In this document: positions 1 to 7,826 of the stretch, piece by piece
How the letters are laid out: each line of letters starts with the position of its first letter
Position numbering within the stretch: position 1 is the stretch's first letter
Assembly (NCBI GenBank): GCA_900316565.1
Contig: ONDK01000011.1
Coordinates: 1 to 50,651, forward strand
Length of the DNA: 50,651 nucleotides
Source: an uncultured Prevotella sp.
GTDB lineage: Bacteria > Bacteroidota > Bacteroidia > Bacteroidales > Bacteroidaceae
Reading direction: 5' to 3'
Program-made: the position numbers and the translations under genes
Notes under the pieces: model-generated
What the model saw: only the letters and a program-made list of their open reading frames with translations
Database searches by the model: none
Told to the model about the DNA's origin: nothing

Positions 1-60
1 GACGAATACAGGAGCGACGCTGTCATTCTTAAATTCTTGATAAAAAGAAAATAGCGAGTG

Positions 61-130
61 GCATGGTTTCAACTTCATGCGCTGATAGTTACCCCCAGAC
101 AAAGCGAGCGGAGCTAGTGCAGTCTGGGGT
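61..130. repeat. Hairpin repeat, family B copy 1
   Basis: The segment at 91-130 begins ACCCCCAGAC and ends GTCTGGGGT, so the ends pair as a stem around a GCGAGCG-containing loop. A second copy with the same loop core lies at 50195-50233. A smaller palindrome, GCATG to CATGC, lies just before it at 61-80. The two copies at opposite ends of the window indicate a dispersed intergenic repeat. No protein-coding reading is convincing here. Confidence 0.6.
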
Positions 131-150
131 AAAGCAAGCGACTTTCGCCA

Positions 151-274
151 AGGGGTGGGGTTTATCCCCATCCTCCAAGGTTTTAAAGGAGATCTTATTC
201 TCTCCCCTTTTAGGGGAGTTAGAGGAGGTCCTACAGGGGCCCTACCTTGGAGGATGGGGATAAACCCCACCCCT
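151..274. repeat. MITE-like inverted-repeat element, family A copy 1
   Basis: The arms at 151-180 and 245-274 are a perfect 30-bp inverted repeat (outer end AGGGGTGGGG, inner end CTCCAAGG). The interior holds a smaller dyad of CTCCCC with GGGGAG. A second copy at 49952-50068 shares the arms and interior words such as TTTAAAGG and TTTAGGGGA, and single arms lie at 50101 and 50401. There is no transposase and no plausible ORF. A non-autonomous mobile or REP-like repeat is the likely reading (inference). Confidence 0.7.
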
Positions 275-326
275 ACTTGGGTTCCGAGCACCGCTTTTAA
301 AACCGGAAACAAACGCCCATAACCTA

Positions 327-375
327 AATCACTGCTCACTACTCATTGCTCACTGTTCATTGCTCATTGCTAATG
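327..375. repeat. Degenerate short tandem repeat (TCATTGC/TCACTGC)
   Basis: About 45 bases consist of back-to-back variants of TCATTGC, TCACTGC and TCACTAC. They lie just downstream of the 3' end of the nitroreductase gene, which is on the minus strand. No function is visible. Apart from this and the two repeats before it, I see nothing in 1-418. Confidence 0.5.
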
Positions 376-418
376 TTCTTCAAACTATCCGTTTGCGGAA
401 GTGGAACGGCTTGTGTGG

Positions 419-928
419 TTACAGCTCTTCGATGATTTCGCTCAGTGCTTTACGCTTCTTTTCTGTGTGGGGGCAGTCTTCGGCGATATGTCCGAGCGGA
501 ATGATGGCTACGGCTTCGAAGCCCTCCACAGGGAAAAGGCGGCTGACAGCCTCCACGTTGTAGTTGCAAACCCAGCAAGAACCCAGCCCGCGTTCTGCCG
601 CTGCAAGGCAAAGGTGCTCCACGGCGATGCCGAGGTCTATATCGCCGTGCGCCTTTTGGTCGTCAGGACGTACCCAACAATGGTTCACATCCTTCAGGCA
701 CAGCACATACATTGGCGCCGTCTTGAACCAGTCACGGTCGTAGCACTGCTGTATCTTCCTCTTTGCCTCATCGGAGGTGATGAGAAGGTACTTCCATGGC
801 TGGCGGTTGCAAGCCGACGGAGCTAGCCTGACGCATTCCATGATATACTCTATGTCAGCCTTGCTGACAGCCTCATCCGTAAACTTGCGTACGGAGAAAC
901 GCTTTGTTGCCAATTCCTTAAATTCCAT
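419..928 (-). CDS. Nitroreductase family protein
   Basis: A flavin-dependent NAD(P)H oxidoreductase of the nitroreductase superfamily, probably cytoplasmic, FMN-bound and dimeric; the physiological substrate cannot be read from sequence. The 169-residue protein opens with the family signature KRFSVRKF (residues 8-15), where Arg and Ser contact FMN phosphate. It continues with RLAPSACNRQPW (about 35-46) and ends with a GLGSCWV segment and an IPLGHIAEDCP segment, both typical of the fold. It is near the short end of the family range. The ATG follows a T-rich leader with no visible Shine-Dalgarno sequence. It is monocistronic, with the patatin gene upstream on the same strand 144 bp away. Confidence 0.85.
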   Translation of the reverse strand: MEFKELATKRFSVRKFTDEAVSKADIEYIMECVRLAPSACNRQPWKYLLITSDEAKRKIQQCYDRDWFKTAPMYVLCLKDVNHCWVRPDDQKAHGDIDLGIAVEHLCLAAAERGLGSCWVCNYNVEAVSRLFPVEGFEAVAIIPLGHIAEDCPHTEKKRKALSEIIEEL

Positions 929-1072
929 ATCTTTTGTTAGTTTTGTTGTTGTGTGAACGAAAATGGTTTATGACTATGAAGCCTTTGTATGTATAAAGCC
1001 TATTTTATGCGATGAGGATTATTTCTCTCTTTTTCAAGGGTTAAAGGGGTGAACGGCCTTAGAGCTCCGGAG

Positions 1073-1972
1073 TTAAGGACGATACGTGCTAAGTGCTTCG
1101 TTCATGGCGTTCCGCCCGTAGTCTATTATCTCGTGGGCACGTTCAAAGTCGAGGATCCCGAAGGCGTCGGTGGGAATGTCGACACAGATGTCCGGCGGGG
1201 TGAGCGCAATGGCCATCCGGGTGTTGTTCTCTATGGAAATCTGACTGACGCGTATGGCCATCTTAAGATAATTCTCTGACGGTTGGAAGTTCAACTTCGG
1301 GACACGCTCCCTAATCCATTTCGCTATGGGGTTCTGCGACTTCGGCACTGTCGGCTTATAGCCGCACTTTGCTCCGCTGTCCGGTGCACTGGCGTTGACG
1401 GCCACAAGATGGTCGCCTTTATGACGGTCCACCCGGTTCAGAGGAAGGGTGTTGTTGACGCTGCCGTCGACGAGCACCTCCTCGCCATAGTGCACCGGAG
1501 AGAAGATGCCTGGGATGGATATTGACGCCCTGATGGCCTTGCTCAGCGGACCACTGCGGAAGACATGCTCGTGGCCGGAGACGAGGTCGGAGGCACTGCA
1601 GCAGAACGGTATTCCGAGGTCTTCGATATTCACCCCGCCGGTCATCTCGTCGAGGAGTCTGCTCAGGTTGTCGGCCGTGGCGATATGGTCCAGGCCCAGG
1701 GAGACGTCCACCAGCGACAGCGCTTTCCTTTTTGTCACCGACAGTGCCATCGCTTTCATCTCATCCATCTTGCCTGCCGCAAAGAGTCCTCCGACGAGTG
1801 CACCCATTGATGTGCCAGCTACGGAGGTGATGTTATAGCCTTGCTCGATAAGAACCTCTATGGCTCCGATATGGGCGTAGCCCCGTGCGCCTCCGCCTCC
1901 GAGCACCAAAGCGATGTCGCGGCTCCGACGGTGCGGCAAAATACTGCGTATGTATTCCAAGAAACCTTTCAT
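1073..1972 (-). CDS. Patatin-like phospholipase (RssA-type)
   Basis: A lipid acyl hydrolase with a Ser-Asp dyad, likely acting on membrane phospholipids or acyl esters at the inner face of the cytoplasmic membrane. All family blocks are present in order: the oxyanion glycine motif GGGGARG (residues 25-31), the nucleophile elbow GTSMG with Ser55, and the catalytic Asp in DGS (Asp169). There is no signal peptide and no C-terminal barrel, so it resembles the short 300-residue RssA group rather than secreted outer-membrane patatins. The start places the ATG only a few bases after the expected transcription start, so the mRNA may be nearly leaderless. The substrate is unknown. Confidence 0.88.
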   Translation of the reverse strand: MKGFLEYIRSILPHRRSRDIALVLGGGGARGYAHIGAIEVLIEQGYNITSVAGTSMGALVGGLFAAGKMDEMKAMALSVTKRKALSLVDVSLGLDHIATADNLSRLLDEMTGGVNIEDLGIPFCCSASDLVSGHEHVFRSGPLSKAIRASISIPGIFSPVHYGEEVLVDGSVNNTLPLNRVDRHKGDHLVAVNASAPDSGAKCGYKPTVPKSQNPIAKWIRERVPKLNFQPSENYLKMAIRVSQISIENNTRMAIALTPPDICVDIPTDAFGILDFERAHEIIDYGRNAMNEALSTYRP

Positions 1973-1980
1973 ATCGTTTG

Positions 1981-2011
1981 CAAAAGTAGTAAATCACTTT
2001 CATACTGCCAA
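1981..2011 (-). promoter_or_regulatory. Promoter of the patatin gene
   Basis: On the minus strand, a -7 element TACTTTTG (1981-1988) is preceded by TTG (2009-2011) with a 20-base spacer, close to the Bacteroidetes consensus. The -7 box ends only about 8 bases before the ATG at 1972, which implies a very short leader. Confidence 0.6.
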
Positions 2012-2114
2012 AATAATTACTGTGGGACAGCTGATTTTCCACTGTGTCAGTCGGCAGAACGGTTATGGCGAAAAATATCCTTGCGCCCACATAGTGTGTT
2101 TCAAAGTATTTGGT

Positions 2115-2122
2115 TACCTTTG
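2115..2122 (+). promoter_or_regulatory. -7 element of the DMT transporter gene
   Basis: TACCTTTG lies 37 bases before the chosen ATG at 2160. No good -33 TTG is visible at the usual distance. Its position argues against a start as far upstream as 1914. Confidence 0.5.
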
Positions 2123-2159
2123 CAGAAGAAAAAGATTTACTTTGTCAATATTCGAGCAG

Positions 2160-3044
2160 ATGGGAAAGTCCAACATGATATATCATATAACAGCTGTGAT
2201 AACAGTACTGATCTGGGGCAGTACTTTCGTAAGCAGTAAGGTGCTGATACTCCACGGCATGACTCCTGAGGAGATATTCACCGTAAGATTTCTGATAGCA
2301 TACTTTTGCATCTGGCTGTTCTCGCCGCGACGTCTGTTCTCTGATAACTGGAAGGACGAGGCGAGGATGGTGCTGCTCGGCATCACCGGTGGCTCAGTGT
2401 ATTTCGTTACGGAGAATAATGCGTTGAGTCTGAGCTATGTCAACAACGTGTCGTTCATAGTATGTACGGCTCCGCTGCTGACGACGCTGCTTGCCATAGC
2501 ACTGTTCCGTGATGTTCATGCCACCTGGAAGATTATATCCGGCTCACTGCTGGCACTGCTCGGTGTGGGTATGGTTATCTTCAACGGGCATTTTGTACTA
2601 CATCTTAGTCCCCTCGGCGATGCCCTTGCCCTTAGCGCATCGCTTTGCTGGGCCGTCTACAGTCTCTTGCTGCGCGGTATCAGCGACCGTTATGGTGCCG
2701 TGTTCATCACAAGGAAGGTGTTTTTCTATGGACTGGTGACGATGATACCGTTCTTTATCGTGAAACCCTGGGCTTTCCCTCTGTCACATCTGATGGAGCC
2801 CGTGGTGGCAGGCAACCTGCTTTTCCTCGGCTTTGTGGCCTCATTCCTGTGCTTCTTCCTTTGGAGTTGGGTGACAAAGAAGATTGGAGCGCTGAAAACA
2901 GCAAACTATGTCTACATCAATCCTATATCAACGGTAATCGTCAGTGCGGTCTTCCTTCATGAGAAGATGGCTCCGATAGCTGTCGTCGGTTCTCTGTGCA
3001 TTCTTGCCGGAGTGTTCATTGCCAACAAGCAGAAGAACTACTGA
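2160..3044 (+). CDS. DMT superfamily (EamA) transporter
   Basis: An integral inner-membrane transporter of the drug/metabolite family; the likely role is efflux of a small metabolite, but no substrate can be assigned. About 294 residues contain roughly ten hydrophobic helices arranged as two EamA halves. The first half opens with TVLIWGSTFVSSK, the second with LALSASLCWAVYSLLLR, and each carries the pattern of helix-breaking glycines and prolines usual for the family. The frame stays open upstream to 1914, but that extension is not hydrophobic-family sequence and includes a -7 box, so I start at the ATG at 2160; an internal ATG at 2175 is also possible. Its 3' end overlaps the convergent yaaA gene by 29 bp. 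Confidence 0.85.
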   Translation: MGKSNMIYHITAVITVLIWGSTFVSSKVLILHGMTPEEIFTVRFLIAYFCIWLFSPRRLFSDNWKDEARMVLLGITGGSVYFVTENNALSLSYVNNVSFIVCTAPLLTTLLAIALFRDVHATWKIISGSLLALLGVGMVIFNGHFVLHLSPLGDALALSASLCWAVYSLLLRGISDRYGAVFITRKVFFYGLVTMIPFFIVKPWAFPLSHLMEPVVAGNLLFLGFVASFLCFFLWSWVTKKIGALKTANYVYINPISTVIVSAVFLHEKMAPIAVVGSLCILAGVFIANKQKNY

Positions 3045-3807
3045 GACCTTCCCGTAGGTAATGGGGATGGTTGTAGTCGCCCAGTCTTGCATTAAAGGAG
3101 AAACCGTCATCAGAGAACGATTCCATTTCGTCTGCTGAAGACAGTCTGTTCTTGATGATGAATCTGGTCATGGCACCGCGACATGCCTTGGAATAGATGG
3201 CTATGTTCTTGTATTTTAGTCCGTCATGGACGAGAAACAAGGGCTTGATGACCGTTATTTCCTTCTCAATGCGTTTCCAGTCGCACATATTCTCAAATTC
3301 CGTCGTTGCCAGGTCTATTAATATGCCGTCATCATCATTCACCCTTTTTATGATGGCTTCCGTTGTCAGTCTCCGCCACCAGGTTTGGATAGGTGCGTCG
3401 CCGGTGTGCTCTAACTTCGTGTTGGCCGTCATTCTGTAATGGCTGATGAGGTCTAATGGCCGTAAGAGCCCGTACATGAACGACATTATTGTCAAGTGTT
3501 TTTGGGCGAAGGTAAGGTCGTCATCAGTGAAATCGTCGGCCTGGAGATGTTTGTAAGCATGGCCGTGATAAGACAGTAGGGCAGGGGACTTCGGTTGGAT
3601 GCTGAATGCCTTAAATCTCTGCAGACTCTCGTTGGCTATGGACAGACTGCAGTGGAACGCCTTCTGGATATCCTCTATGCTCATCATAGACATCTCTTCG
3701 GCTATGGCTTCTGCTTCATTTTGGAATATGGGTAAGGAAGTGGGTGCGGTCGGTGCTGTGGCCGGCACTTCTCTCATTATCTTCGCATCAGCAAGTATTA
3801 TTTGCAT
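3016..3807 (-). CDS. yaaA: Peroxide stress protein YaaA (DUF328/UPF0246)
   Basis: A member of the YaaA family, which in Escherichia coli limits free intracellular iron and DNA damage under hydrogen peroxide; it acts in the cytoplasm. The 263-residue length matches the family (about 250-260). Recognisable blocks are the N-terminal MQIILADAKIM, the AFHCSLSIANES region, MSFMYGLLRPLDLISHYRM, and the conserved C-terminal segment with KACRGAMTRFIIKNRL and DDGFSFN. The start at 3807 is the only reasonable ATG and follows a -7 box at 3836-3843. The 3' end runs 29 bp into the convergent DMT transporter gene, so the two transcripts are antisense at their ends. Confidence 0.88.
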   Translation of the reverse strand: MQIILADAKIMREVPATAPTAPTSLPIFQNEAEAIAEEMSMMSIEDIQKAFHCSLSIANESLQRFKAFSIQPKSPALLSYHGHAYKHLQADDFTDDDLTFAQKHLTIMSFMYGLLRPLDLISHYRMTANTKLEHTGDAPIQTWWRRLTTEAIIKRVNDDDGILIDLATTEFENMCDWKRIEKEITVIKPLFLVHDGLKYKNIAIYSKACRGAMTRFIIKNRLSSADEMESFSDDGFSFNARLGDYNHPHYLREGLSSSSACWQ

Positions 3808-3835
3808 ATTGTTCGTTTTTATAGTTTTATGAGTG

Positions 3836-3843
3836 CAAAATTA
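3836..3843 (-). promoter_or_regulatory. -7 element of yaaA
   Basis: On the minus strand, TAATTTTG lies 28 bases upstream of the yaaA ATG. The -33 region reads TTCG instead of TTG at the expected distance, so the promoter may be weak or activated. Confidence 0.5.
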
Positions 3844-3874
3844 CAATATTCATTTCTATTTCGAACATTTACGG

Positions 3875-3905
3875 TTGGATTTACAATATTATTTCATTAC
3901 CTTTG
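3875..3905 (+). promoter_or_regulatory. Promoter of the flavin reductase gene
   Basis: TTG (3875-3877), a 20-base spacer and TACCTTTG (3898-3905) match the Bacteroidetes housekeeping promoter. This predicts a leader of about 120 bases before the chosen ATG at 4031. Confidence 0.65.
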
Positions 3906-4030
3906 CATCTCGGGAACCAATCTTGTCAAACTATATTTTCCTTCCCCGGCATAATATGTTCGCATTCGTAAACACGGCAGTGCATGGCACGGATGTCGTC
4001 GGGGATAATAATTTAATGTTAGAACGAAAT

Positions 4031-4555
4031 ATGAAAGAAGTAAACTACAAGGACTTGAGATTCAATCCTTTCAACCTTATCGGAGGCGAATGGATGCTGG
4101 TGACGGCGGGTAATGAACAGGACGGCTGCAACACAATGACCGCCTCATGGGGTGGCGTGGGTTGTCTGTGGGGACATAATGACCCCGTGGCAACTATTTA
4201 CATCCGTCCGTCCAGATACACAAAGGAGTTCATAGATAAGGAAGGTATGTTCACACTGAGCGTGATGGATAAGTCGTTTAAGAAGCAGATGGCTTATCTA
4301 GGCAGTGTCTCCGGTCGTGATGAGGATAAAATCCAGAAGACAGGACTGACACCGGTTTATGCTGACGGCACAACATATTTCGCTGAGGCAAAGCTCGTAC
4401 TTGTCTGCCGGAAGATGTATGCGCAGGTTCTTGACGAGAAAGGCTTCTTCTATAAGGAGACCCTGGAGCAGAACTATTCGCAGCATGATTTCCATACGAT
4501 GTACATCGGTAAGATAGAAAAGGTCCTTGTCAGGGATGACGAGTATCTGAAGTGA
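4031..4555 (+). CDS. Flavin reductase family protein
   Basis: A flavin reductase-like split-barrel protein that binds FMN and probably passes electrons from NAD(P)H to flavin or a partner; cytoplasmic. About 174 residues. The start region MKEVNYKDLRFNPF, then GEWMLVTAGNEQDGCNTMTASWGGVG, is the typical opening of this family in anaerobes, with the TMTASWGG block lining the flavin site. The frame is open back to 3833, but the upstream part crosses the promoter and does not look like protein. An in-frame ATG at 4016 would add five residues and cannot be excluded. It is followed by a hairpin at 4584-4606. The true electron acceptor is unknown. Confidence 0.82.
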   Translation: MKEVNYKDLRFNPFNLIGGEWMLVTAGNEQDGCNTMTASWGGVGCLWGHNDPVATIYIRPSRYTKEFIDKEGMFTLSVMDKSFKKQMAYLGSVSGRDEDKIQKTGLTPVYADGTTYFAEAKLVLVCRKMYAQVLDEKGFFYKETLEQNYSQHDFHTMYIGKIEKVLVRDDEYLK

Positions 4556-4583
4556 TATTCTCTTTGTGGTTTTTAGTTGTATT

Positions 4584-4606
4584 GTCCTGCCTTTCTATGG
4601 CAGGAC
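4584..4606 (+). terminator. Hairpin after the flavin reductase gene
   Basis: GTCCTGCC pairs perfectly with GGCAGGAC around a 7-base loop, 28 bases after the stop codon. It is followed by an AT-rich run rather than a clean T tract. The rest of 4607-4795 shows no gene and no clear promoter. Confidence 0.6.
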
Positions 4607-4795
4607 ATATTATATATAATGTATAAGGAATTCTCAAAGGCCGGCCGTTGTCGCCTTCAGAACAGCTGTATGTTGTAGATGTCATAATGGAGTGGTTGCA
4701 CAGGCATTACTGCTAATGGCGTGACTATGGAAGTCCATGGAGAGTAAATTATTTGTGCAGTCATCAATCACACAAACACAATAAAATCAATACTA

Positions 4796-6163
4796 ATGGA
4801 GAAAGTAATAAGAAGTAGGGATGAATGGATAAGGCGTTATGTCAGCTTCATCTTCATTCTCTTCATCATCGCGTTTGGAACATCATTGTCTATCCGTGCT
4901 AATCTTGGCTCTTCTCCGATATCGGCGCCACCATACGTTCTGTCGCTCATACCGGGAATACCGTTGACAATGGGTACAATAGTTATCATGATGCACGTCT
5001 TGTTCATCATCATCCAGATACTGTTGCTGCGCAAGGACTTTGAACTGAGACAGCTGACACAGATCCTTGTCTCGTTTCTTTTCGGCTTCTACACCGACGT
5101 GACAATGTGGATGACGAGTTTCATGCAGATACCTGCGACACTGCCGCACGCCATCGGCTGGCCGTTACAGTTCATTGAGCTGCTCATAGGAGGAGGACTG
5201 TTGGCCTTCGGCATAGCGTGTGAGGTGCGCTGCGACTCGCTGATGCTTGCCGGTGAGGGCTTGCCGCTGGCCATAGCGAAGTTCGTGAAGAAGGATTTCG
5301 GAAAGGTAAAGATGTGCTCTGATACCGGCCTCGTGGCAATAGGCGTCGCCTTTATGTTCATCTTCTTCCATCATTGGGACTGGAAGATGATTGGCGTCGG
5401 CACACTTGTCAGTATGTTCTATGTAGGTTTCATGGTCCGTGTCTATGCCCCGCATCTCACATGGCTCGACAATATATTCATCCCGGCCGGTGAACGCAGG
5501 CAGGAGGAGGATGAGATACAGCTTGTCCGCACGGAGGAGAATGCCGTTCCGTTCATTATCACCATCGCACGTGAATACGGCAGCGGTGGACTGTCGCTCG
5601 GGAAGATGCTTGCCAAGCGGCTCGGTGTGGACTATTACGACCATGACATCATCGACGAGACTGCCGAGAGACTGGGATACAGCACCGAATTTGTCCGTGA
5701 GAACGAACAGAACATCAGCAACTCAAAGCTGTGGGAACTTATCTTCACCGACAAGAGCATTCCCGTCTCCATGAATCCATCCCACGACGACGCCATCTTC
5801 GTCAGTGAGAGCCGCATAATCAGAAAACTTGCTGTCAAGAAGCCGTGCGTAATCATTGGCCGTTGTGCCAACTGGATACTCCGTGATGACAAGAAGGCCT
5901 TCCGCGTATTCGTAACCTCCGACAGTGAGGATGCCGTAAATCGAGTGATAGAGAAAGACCATCTCGACGCTGAGTCGGCGGCAAAACGCATAGAGCAGGT
6001 CAACACCGGACGTTACAACCATTACTTCCAGTATACCGGACGCCGCTGGACCGACGCACGCGACTATGACATGGTCGTCAATACCAGTGCGCTGGGACTG
6101 GACGAGTGTGCCGACATCATTGTCAGTTGCATCGGCAAGAGAATGAGCCGTACCAAACAGTAA
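4796..6163 (+). CDS. YczE/YitT-like membrane protein fused to cytidylate kinase-like domain
   Basis: A two-domain protein of 455 residues. Residues 1 to about 230 form a YczE/YyaS/YitT-type membrane domain with about five or six helices, including the family-like RANLGSSPIS (34-43) and ACEVRCDSLMLAGEGLPLAIAK region. Residues 252-450 are a cytidylate kinase-like domain with ITIAREYGSGG (255-265) in place of a classic P-loop, YDHDII (281-286), IIGRCANWIL and a C-terminal YDMVVNTS motif. The kinase half would face the cytoplasm because its linker (RRQEEDE) is charged. The family blocks are clear; the nucleotide substrate and what the membrane half moves or senses are not known. It is monocistronic, followed by a strong hairpin. 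Confidence 0.85.
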   Translation: MEKVIRSRDEWIRRYVSFIFILFIIAFGTSLSIRANLGSSPISAPPYVLSLIPGIPLTMGTIVIMMHVLFIIIQILLLRKDFELRQLTQILVSFLFGFYTDVTMWMTSFMQIPATLPHAIGWPLQFIELLIGGGLLAFGIACEVRCDSLMLAGEGLPLAIAKFVKKDFGKVKMCSDTGLVAIGVAFMFIFFHHWDWKMIGVGTLVSMFYVGFMVRVYAPHLTWLDNIFIPAGERRQEEDEIQLVRTEENAVPFIITIAREYGSGGLSLGKMLAKRLGVDYYDHDIIDETAERLGYSTEFVRENEQNISNSKLWELIFTDKSIPVSMNPSHDDAIFVSESRIIRKLAVKKPCVIIGRCANWILRDDKKAFRVFVTSDSEDAVNRVIEKDHLDAESAAKRIEQVNTGRYNHYFQYTGRRWTDARDYDMVVNTSALGLDECADIIVSCIGKRMSRTKQ

Positions 6164-6208
6164 CATCCGAAGAAGCCTCTAACTCCCCGTACTAAGGTGC
6201 AGAGATAA

Positions 6209-6260
6209 AAACGACATATCCCCATTGGCGGTACTATCCGTCAGTGGGGATATGTCGTTT
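6209..6260. terminator. Strong bidirectional hairpin between kinase fusion gene and tRNA-Arg
   Basis: A perfect 16-bp stem (AAACGACATATCCCCA with its complement at 6245-6260) closes a 20-base loop. It is flanked by A runs on the left and TTT on the right, so it could end the plus-strand gene and also the minus-strand tRNA-Arg transcript. Confidence 0.75.
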
Positions 6261-6289
6261 CTGGTCATGGCGACCATAAATGATAACTA

Positions 6290-6366
6290 TGGTGACTCCG
6301 GCGGGACTCAAACCCGCGACACTCAGAACCGGAATCTGATGCTCTATTCAACTGAGCTACGGAGCC
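6290..6366 (-). tRNA. tRNA-Arg (anticodon CCG)
   Basis: Read on the minus strand, the acceptor arm GGCTCCG pairs with CGGAGTC (one G-T pair). The anticodon stem TCAGA/TCTGA closes the loop TTCCGGT, giving anticodon CCG, which reads the arginine codon CGG. The T arm CGGG-TTTGAGT-CCCG is intact and CCA is encoded (6290-6292). A promoter lies immediately upstream at 6379-6408. Confidence 0.95.
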
Positions 6367-6378
6367 TTTAACGGAATG

Positions 6379-6408
6379 CAAAGATACAACAAATGGATGG
6401 AAGAACAA
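6379..6408 (-). promoter_or_regulatory. Promoter of tRNA-Arg
   Basis: On the minus strand, TTG (6406-6408), a 19-base spacer and TATCTTTG (6379-6386) exactly match the Bacteroidetes consensus, ending 13 bases before the mature tRNA 5' end. Confidence 0.75.
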
Positions 6409-6603
6409 AGAAAAACATCATTTTTTTCTTTTGACGCTGTCTTCTACGCCACCACCAGAACCCTTCCGGCACAAGGCAACAATATTGTAAGAAATGCTTT
6501 TGGGGATGAAGGAGAATATTAGTATAATGTGAATATTTATGTCTAAATAGACAATATAACGTTGTTTTTTCTTTCTTTTTGTATAATTTAGGTGTTGTTT
6601 TGC

Positions 6604-6633
6604 TTGCATTTTAATTATTTATGCTTAACTTTG
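6604..6633 (+). promoter_or_regulatory. Promoter of asnA
   Basis: TTG (6604-6606), 19 bases, then TAACTTTG (6626-6633). It predicts a leader of about 45 bases. The stretch between the tRNA promoter and this box (6410-6600) is AT-rich and shows no gene. Confidence 0.75.
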
Positions 6634-6684
6634 CACGCGAATTAAATCATAGGACAAAACAAAAACTAACGATATTTTTTATAA

Positions 6685-7722
6685 ATGAGCAAACTTATTA
6701 AACCGGAAGGCTATAAGCCACTGCTTGACAAGCGTCAGACAGAACAAGGTATCAAACGCATAAAGGACTTTTTCCAGGAGAACCTCGCAACGGAGCTCCG
6801 TCTCAGTCGTGTGACGGCACCGTTGTTCGTGCTGAAGGGCCTTGGCATAAATGACGACCTTAACGGCGTGGAGCGTCCGGTAACATTCCCAATAAAAGAC
6901 TTAGGCGACGCAAAGGCGGAAGTTGTACACTCGCTGGCAAAGTGGAAACGTCTCACCCTTGCGGAATATAAGATAGAACCAGGCTATGGCATCTATACCG
7001 ACATGAACGCCATCCGTGCCGATGAGGAACTCGACAACCTCCATTCTCTTTATGTGGACCAGTGGGATTGGGAAGCCGTCATCACGCGTGAGGACCGTAC
7101 TGTGAAGTTCCTTGAGAATGTGGTGCGCCGTATCTATGGTGCCATACTGCGCACGGAGTTCCTCGCTTGCGAGAGCTTCCCGCAGCTTAAGCCTTTCCTT
7201 CCAAAGGACATACATTTCATTCACAGCCAGGACCTCCTCGACATGTATCCCGACAAGACTCCGAAGGAACGTGAGGATGCTATCTGTCGGAAGTATGGTG
7301 CCGTATTTGTTGAGGGTATCGGCGGAAAGCTCAGCGACGGAAAGAAACATGATGGCCGTGCTCCTGACTATGACGACTGGTCGACGATTGCCGAGAACGG
7401 CAAGGCAGGACTCAATGGTGACATCCTTATATGGTATCCTGTGCTTGGACACAGCTTCGAGCTTAGTTCCATGGGTATCCGCGTAGACAAGGAGAGCCTG
7501 CTCCGCCAGCTTAAACTTGAAGGAAAGGAAGAACGCGAGAAGCTGTTCTTCCATCAGCAGCTGCTCAACGGAAAGTTGCCTCTCAGCATTGGCGGTGGCA
7601 TAGGCCAGAGCCGCCTGTGCATGGTAATGCTCCACAAGGCTCATATCGGAGAGATACAAGCCAGCATCTGGCCCGATGAGATGCGTAAGGAGTGCGCTGA
7701 GGCCGGCATGCCACTGATATAG
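6685..7722 (+). CDS. asnA: Aspartate--ammonia ligase (AsnA)
   Basis: Ammonia-dependent asparagine synthetase: L-aspartate + NH3 + ATP gives L-asparagine + AMP + PPi, in the cytoplasm. The 345 residues match the usual length of about 330-345. The fold is that of a class II aminoacyl-tRNA synthetase-like enzyme. Diagnostic blocks are QTEQGIKRIKDFF near the N terminus, LRLSRVTAPLFV, KWKRLTL, GYGIYTDMNAIRADEE, DQWDWE and the C-terminal GGGIGQSRLCM with a class II motif 3-type arginine. Its own promoter lies 52 bases upstream and a bidirectional terminator follows, so it is a single-gene unit. It converges with dnaX. Confidence 0.97.
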   Translation: MSKLIKPEGYKPLLDKRQTEQGIKRIKDFFQENLATELRLSRVTAPLFVLKGLGINDDLNGVERPVTFPIKDLGDAKAEVVHSLAKWKRLTLAEYKIEPGYGIYTDMNAIRADEELDNLHSLYVDQWDWEAVITREDRTVKFLENVVRRIYGAILRTEFLACESFPQLKPFLPKDIHFIHSQDLLDMYPDKTPKEREDAICRKYGAVFVEGIGGKLSDGKKHDGRAPDYDDWSTIAENGKAGLNGDILIWYPVLGHSFELSSMGIRVDKESLLRQLKLEGKEEREKLFFHQQLLNGKLPLSIGGGIGQSRLCMVMLHKAHIGEIQASIWPDEMRKECAEAGMPLI

Positions 7723-7744
7723 AAATAGCTTTTTCCATAATATA

Positions 7745-7806
7745 AAGAGCCCGTCAGACTTCTTCCTTATCGTCATCTGTTGACAGGAAGAACCTGACGG
7801 GCTCTT
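7745..7806. terminator. Bidirectional terminator between asnA and dnaX
   Basis: AAGAGCCCGTCAG (7745-7757) pairs perfectly with CTGACGGGCTCTT (7794-7806). An inner TCTTCCT/AGGAAGA pairing extends the stem. It lies between the convergent stop codons of asnA and dnaX. Confidence 0.8.
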
Positions 7807-7826
7807 ATCGTTTTGTCTTATCGTTC

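Noticed and set aside
63-263. 66-codon ORF at the left edge
   Set aside because: It lies over the family B and family A repeats; the translation reflects palindromes, not a protein.
1914-2159. N-terminal extension of the DMT transporter
   Set aside because: It crosses the -7 box at 2115 and overlaps the divergent patatin start; not family-like.
3833-4030. 66-residue extension of the flavin reductase
   Set aside because: It runs through the promoter at 3875-3905 and has no homologous look.
6410-6600. Small gene between tRNA-Arg and asnA
   Set aside because: The minus-strand frame there is Lys/Ile-rich AT-biased sequence with no family look.
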